Origin: CAZIOH01 sp964540815
Lineage (GTDB): Bacteria; Myxococcota_A; Polyangia; Fen-1088
DNA: 64,000 nucleotides
Direction: 5' to 3'
Assembly: GCA_964540815.1 (NCBI GenBank)
Contig: CAZIOH010000016.1
Location: 1-64,000 of the forward strand
Part shown: piece by piece, positions 61,501-64,000 of the stretch
Layout: each line of letters starts with the position of its first letter
How positions within the stretch are numbered: position 1 is the stretch's first letter
Program-made: the position numbers and the translations under genes
Notes under the pieces: generated by a model
What the model was told of the DNA's origin: nothing
Databases searched by the model: none
The model's input: only the letters and a program-made list of their open reading frames with translations

Positions 61501-62526
61501 ATGAAACTCCGCATCTCGTCGCGGCCGCCGCCGGGGGGCGCGGCCGTGCTCGCTGCACGCGCCCGCCCGCGCGCCGCGGATCTCCTCGGGCAAGCGGTGC
61601 ATGCGACGGTGAAGGGAACGCTGCTCCTGCTCCTTGTCGGGCGCGTCGAGGCCAGCGCCAGCGCCGGTGCCGGTGCTGCCATCGCGACGGGCCCGACGGC
61701 GGGGCAGCCGGGGCGCACGGTCATGCTGGAGCTGTTCACGTCGCAGGGCTGCAGCGCGTGCCCGGGCGCCGACGCCTTCGTGCGCGCCCTGCCGGCGCTC
61801 GGGTACGGACGGGATCGGGTCGTGCCGCTCGCCTTCCACGTCGACGACTGGGATGACCTCGGCTGGCACGATCCGTTCGCGTCCCCGACCTTCTCGGCCC
61901 GACAGAGGGCCTACGTCCGCTCCGGGATGCTGGTGGGGCCCGAGGGCGAAAGGGCGATCTCCGGGGCCTACACCCCCCAGATGATCATCGATGGCCACGT
62001 CCACTTTTCTGGCCAGCAGAGGCAGCGCGCAATCGCCGAGATCGAGCGCGCGGCCGCCAGTCCCCCGAGGGTGGTTCTCGTCGCGCGTGCGGCGCTCCTG
62101 CCCACCGTGGCAGCCGGAGCAAACGGAGTGACCGACGCTGGGGTCCAGGTGCGGGTCGAGATCTCGCGGCCGGATCGGCCAGCGCTCGCCTCCTCGACCG
62201 ACGGGAACGCGAGGCGCGACGTGGTCCGGCCAGAGGATCGCCTTCCCGCCACCTGGCGCTTGTGGGTGGCGGTCGTGCAGCGCGCGGCGCGAACCGCGGT
62301 CGCACGGGGGGAGAACGGAGGCGAGACCCTCGAGGAGGCCGCCGTCGTTCGCCGGTTGTCCGCTGGGCTGGCCCTCGCCGATGCCAAGGGACGGCCGGTC
62401 GAGGTCCTGTTGACGGTCCCCCGCGAGCTCGAGGCCGGACAGATGGAGATCGTCGCGTTCGTCCAGGACCTTCGCAGCCTGCAGATCCTCGCGGTCACCA
62501 GCACCGGCCTCGACCCACGGCCTTGA
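61501..62526 (+). CDS. DUF1223 secreted thioredoxin-like protein
   Basis: The 341-residue product has a hydrophobic export segment (about 38-48) and a DUF1223 domain: VMLELFTSQGCSACPGAD with the CxxC pair Cys84/Cys87, FHVDDWDDLGWHDPFA, and AYTPQMIIDGHVHFSG. The fold is thioredoxin-like and the family is exported; its reaction is not known. ATG at 61501 is preferred to the GTG-like upstream frame. GTG-rich alternating purine-pyrimidine DNA (CGCGCGCGTGCGTGCGTG) lies just upstream. Confidence 0.8.
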   Translation: MKLRISSRPPPGGAAVLAARARPRAADLLGQAVHATVKGTLLLLLVGRVEASASAGAGAAIATGPTAGQPGRTVMLELFTSQGCSACPGADAFVRALPALGYGRDRVVPLAFHVDDWDDLGWHDPFASPTFSARQRAYVRSGMLVGPEGERAISGAYTPQMIIDGHVHFSGQQRQRAIAEIERAAASPPRVVLVARAALLPTVAAGANGVTDAGVQVRVEISRPDRPALASSTDGNARRDVVRPEDRLPATWRLWVAVVQRAARTAVARGENGGETLEEAAVVRRLSAGLALADAKGRPVEVLLTVPRELEAGQMEIVAFVQDLRSLQILAVTSTGLDPRP

Positions 62527-62556
62527 CTCCCGGCGGGTCATCCCCACGTTCTCGAC

Positions 62557-63009
62557 ATGACAAAACCACGCCCCTGGACCCAGCCGTGCACCTCCACCCG
62601 CACCTCCACCTGCACCGCCCGCGTGATCCGCAGCGGACTCCTTGTCGCTGGACTGGCGCTGTTGCCCCTCGCCATCGCCCGCGCGGAGAGTCCCGCCCAG
62701 AGCGCGGGGAACACGCTCGAACGGAAGGGCAATGTCGAGGAGAAGGCCGCCAACGCCGAGAAGACCCGTGGCAAGGTCCTCGAGAAGAAGGGGGAGGCCG
62801 TCGAAGCCGCCGGCGACAAGGCCGACGATGCAGCGACCGAGGCCCGCGGCAAGCACATGAAGAAGAAAGGCAAGGCGCTGGTCAAGGCGGGAGAGGCCCG
62901 AGGCGACGCCGCCGAGGAGATGGAGAAGTCCGGCAACAAGGTCGAGAAGGCCGGCGTCAAGGCCGACGAAGAGGTCCACAAGGCCAAGGTGAAGGCCGCC
63001 AAGCCCTGA
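62557..63009 (+). CDS. Small exported Lys/Glu/Ala-rich protein
   Basis: This 150-residue protein has an N-terminal export segment (SGLLVAGLALLPLAIARAES). A mature region follows that is almost entirely Lys, Glu, Ala, Gly and Asp in short repeated helical patterns (for example KKGEAVEAAGDKADDA and KVEKAGVKADEEV). It has no aromatic residues after the signal and should be a hydrophilic helix, resembling LEA-like stress proteins. Function unknown. It follows the DUF1223 gene by 30 bp. Confidence 0.68.
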   Translation: MTKPRPWTQPCTSTRTSTCTARVIRSGLLVAGLALLPLAIARAESPAQSAGNTLERKGNVEEKAANAEKTRGKVLEKKGEAVEAAGDKADDAATEARGKHMKKKGKALVKAGEARGDAAEEMEKSGNKVEKAGVKADEEVHKAKVKAAKP

Positions 63010-63595
63010 TATCGGCTGAAATCAAGGGGGTATCGACTGGCTCCACCAACGGCTGGGCGGGATGGAGATCTCCCCGCCCAGCCGGACAGCCGAACCGCCA
63101 CCGACCGGTCCCTGGCCTCGGGACCGCGGGCGGAGTGTCGTTTTTTGGATCCACTCACCGGGCGGGGTCAAAATTGTCTTTTGGCGCCGATCCGCTAGGA
63201 TTTATGCTGTTTTTGAGACCATTCCCGACATCCTCAGGATCGGTAACTGGCTTTGCGAACCTAACCGCGGGGGCGCCTTCGCCGAAATCCGAGTGCAAGT
63301 GGGTGCGTAGACTGGTAAGAAAGTCTGCTAAGCGCCGGATGCCGACCTCACCCAGAATTCCCATCTTGTCGCCTTTCGCCCGAGCCTAACCCGTCGCATC
63401 TCCCGCCAATCTCCCTTTCTTGCGCCTTTCTTGCCACCTCGAATCTCCAGCCCCAGCCGCCCCGCTCAGTCGTCGAAGCCAGCCAGTCATTGATGCCAGT
63501 CTGGCGGCCGCCGACGACCTCTCCGGGCCCGGTTGCAAGAATGCCCAGTCTCGACTCATCACTCACCAACGATCCATCACAGAACAGGAAGTCAC
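63010..63595. other. Long gene-free region upstream of the RRM gene
   Basis: This 586-bp stretch holds no convincing gene on either strand. It has the candidate promoter at 63174-63201, A/T-rich patches near 63140-63230 and a C/T-rich patch near 63400-63440. It probably serves as promoter and leader for the downstream RNA-binding protein gene. Confidence 0.5.
63174..63201 (+). promoter_or_regulatory. Candidate promoter of the RRM gene
   Basis: TTGTCT (63174-63179) and TAGGAT (63196-63201) are 16 bp apart, each matching 4 of 6 sigma-70 consensus bases, in a locally A/T-rich stretch. It would give a leader of roughly 390 nt before the RNA-binding protein gene. Confidence 0.35.
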
Positions 63596-63970
63596 ATGGA
63601 AAAACGGCTCTACGTAGGGAATCTCGCATACTCGGTAACGGAAGTTGATCTTCGCGACGCCTTCAGCGCAGAAGGCTACGAAGTCAGCGAAGTCAAGGTG
63701 GTGATGGACCGAGAAACGGGCCGTCCGCGTGGCTTTGCGTTCGTCGAGATGGCCACCGAGGAAGGTGCCCAGAAGGCGATCGCGAATCTGAACAACCGCG
63801 AATTGCAGGGGCGTCCCATCACCGTCAATGAGGCGCGCGAGCGCTCGGGTGGCGGCGGCGGTGGCGGTTACCGTGGCGGCGGGGGTGGTGGTGGCGGTGG
63901 CTACGGCGGCGGCGGCGGCGGCGGCGGCCGTGGTGGTCGTGGCGGCGGCGGGGGCGGGGGTCGCTGGTAG
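63596..63970 (+). CDS. Glycine-rich RRM RNA-binding protein
   Basis: The 124-residue protein has one RRM (residues 1-82) with RNP2 LYVGNL and RNP1 RGFAFVEM, so the aromatic RNA-contact residues are present. A C-terminal tail of Gly with Arg and Tyr (RGG-like) follows. This is the layout of bacterial Rbp proteins that bind RNA and are often cold induced. The ATG has AGGAA upstream. Single RRM proteins of this type are numerous in myxobacteria and cyanobacteria. Confidence 0.93.
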   Translation: MEKRLYVGNLAYSVTEVDLRDAFSAEGYEVSEVKVVMDRETGRPRGFAFVEMATEEGAQKAIANLNNRELQGRPITVNEARERSGGGGGGGYRGGGGGGGGGYGGGGGGGGRGGRGGGGGGGRW

Positions 63971-64000
63971 TTCATTGGGTGAGGGCGCCCTGACTGGTTT

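Overview
The window is about 64 kb of very GC-rich bacterial DNA, densely coded, with many 1-4 bp stop/start overlaps (ATGA, GTGA, TTGA, TGATG). The gene style suggests a member of the Myxococcota (Polyangia or a relative). Pointers are a Ser/Thr kinase with a PEGA tail, many low-complexity-linked lipoproteins, an esterase ending in a Gly-Cys/hydrophobic/Arg tail like MYXO-CTERM, and an NtrBC-type two-component pair. This placement is inferred from gene content only. No rRNA, tRNA, CRISPR array, transposase or integrase was seen.

Left flank (1-14 kb): an RsmB-type rRNA methyltransferase overlaps a DUF4105 membrane protein. An RlmI-like methyltransferase converges on them. An MbnH/MbnP copper-protein pair follows. 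Then comes a minus-strand run of manA, a PEGA Ser/Thr kinase, an Mpv17-like membrane protein and a GT-C glycosyltransferase. A polyprenyl-phosphate glycosyltransferase with a GtrA domain diverges from manA, which suggests a mannose/surface-glycan theme.

Centre (14-41 kb): a type VI secretion system locus with all 13 core genes. tssJ-tssL-tssM-tagF lie on the plus strand, opposite an FHA protein plus an unknown lipoprotein. A long minus-strand operon runs tssA-B-C-hcp-tagJ-tssE-F-G-clpV and then a TPR-methyltransferase. tssK diverges from tssA. Between the two arms lies a vgrG island (22.4-26.6 kb) that looks decayed: a small ORF behind vgrG is split by two in-frame stops, and a GH19 lysozyme/chitinase-like effector carries at least three frameshifts beside an intact small putative exported protein. 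No PAAR gene was recognised.

Right flank (41-64 kb): a trypsin-like lipoprotein, then a four-gene tripartite efflux operon (tolC-like, mdtA-like and two RND pumps). It diverges from a histidine kinase and a sigma-54 activator. A strong sigma-54 promoter match and a 17-bp palindrome lie in front of the pump operon, so the pair probably controls the pump. After that come a GH3 glycosidase, a secreted esterase, a nucleoside deaminase, an Mpo1-like dioxygenase with a GNAT enzyme, a DUF1223 protein, a small Lys/Glu/Ala-rich exported protein and a glycine-rich RRM RNA-binding protein behind a long leader.

The most unusual points are the sigma-54/palindrome control region of the pump, the 28-codon hydrophobic ORF coupled to both tssL and tssM, the hexanucleotide repeat in the tssJ signal peptide, the stem-loop after hcp, the tandem 13-bp repeats upstream of mbnP and the decayed vgrG cargo.
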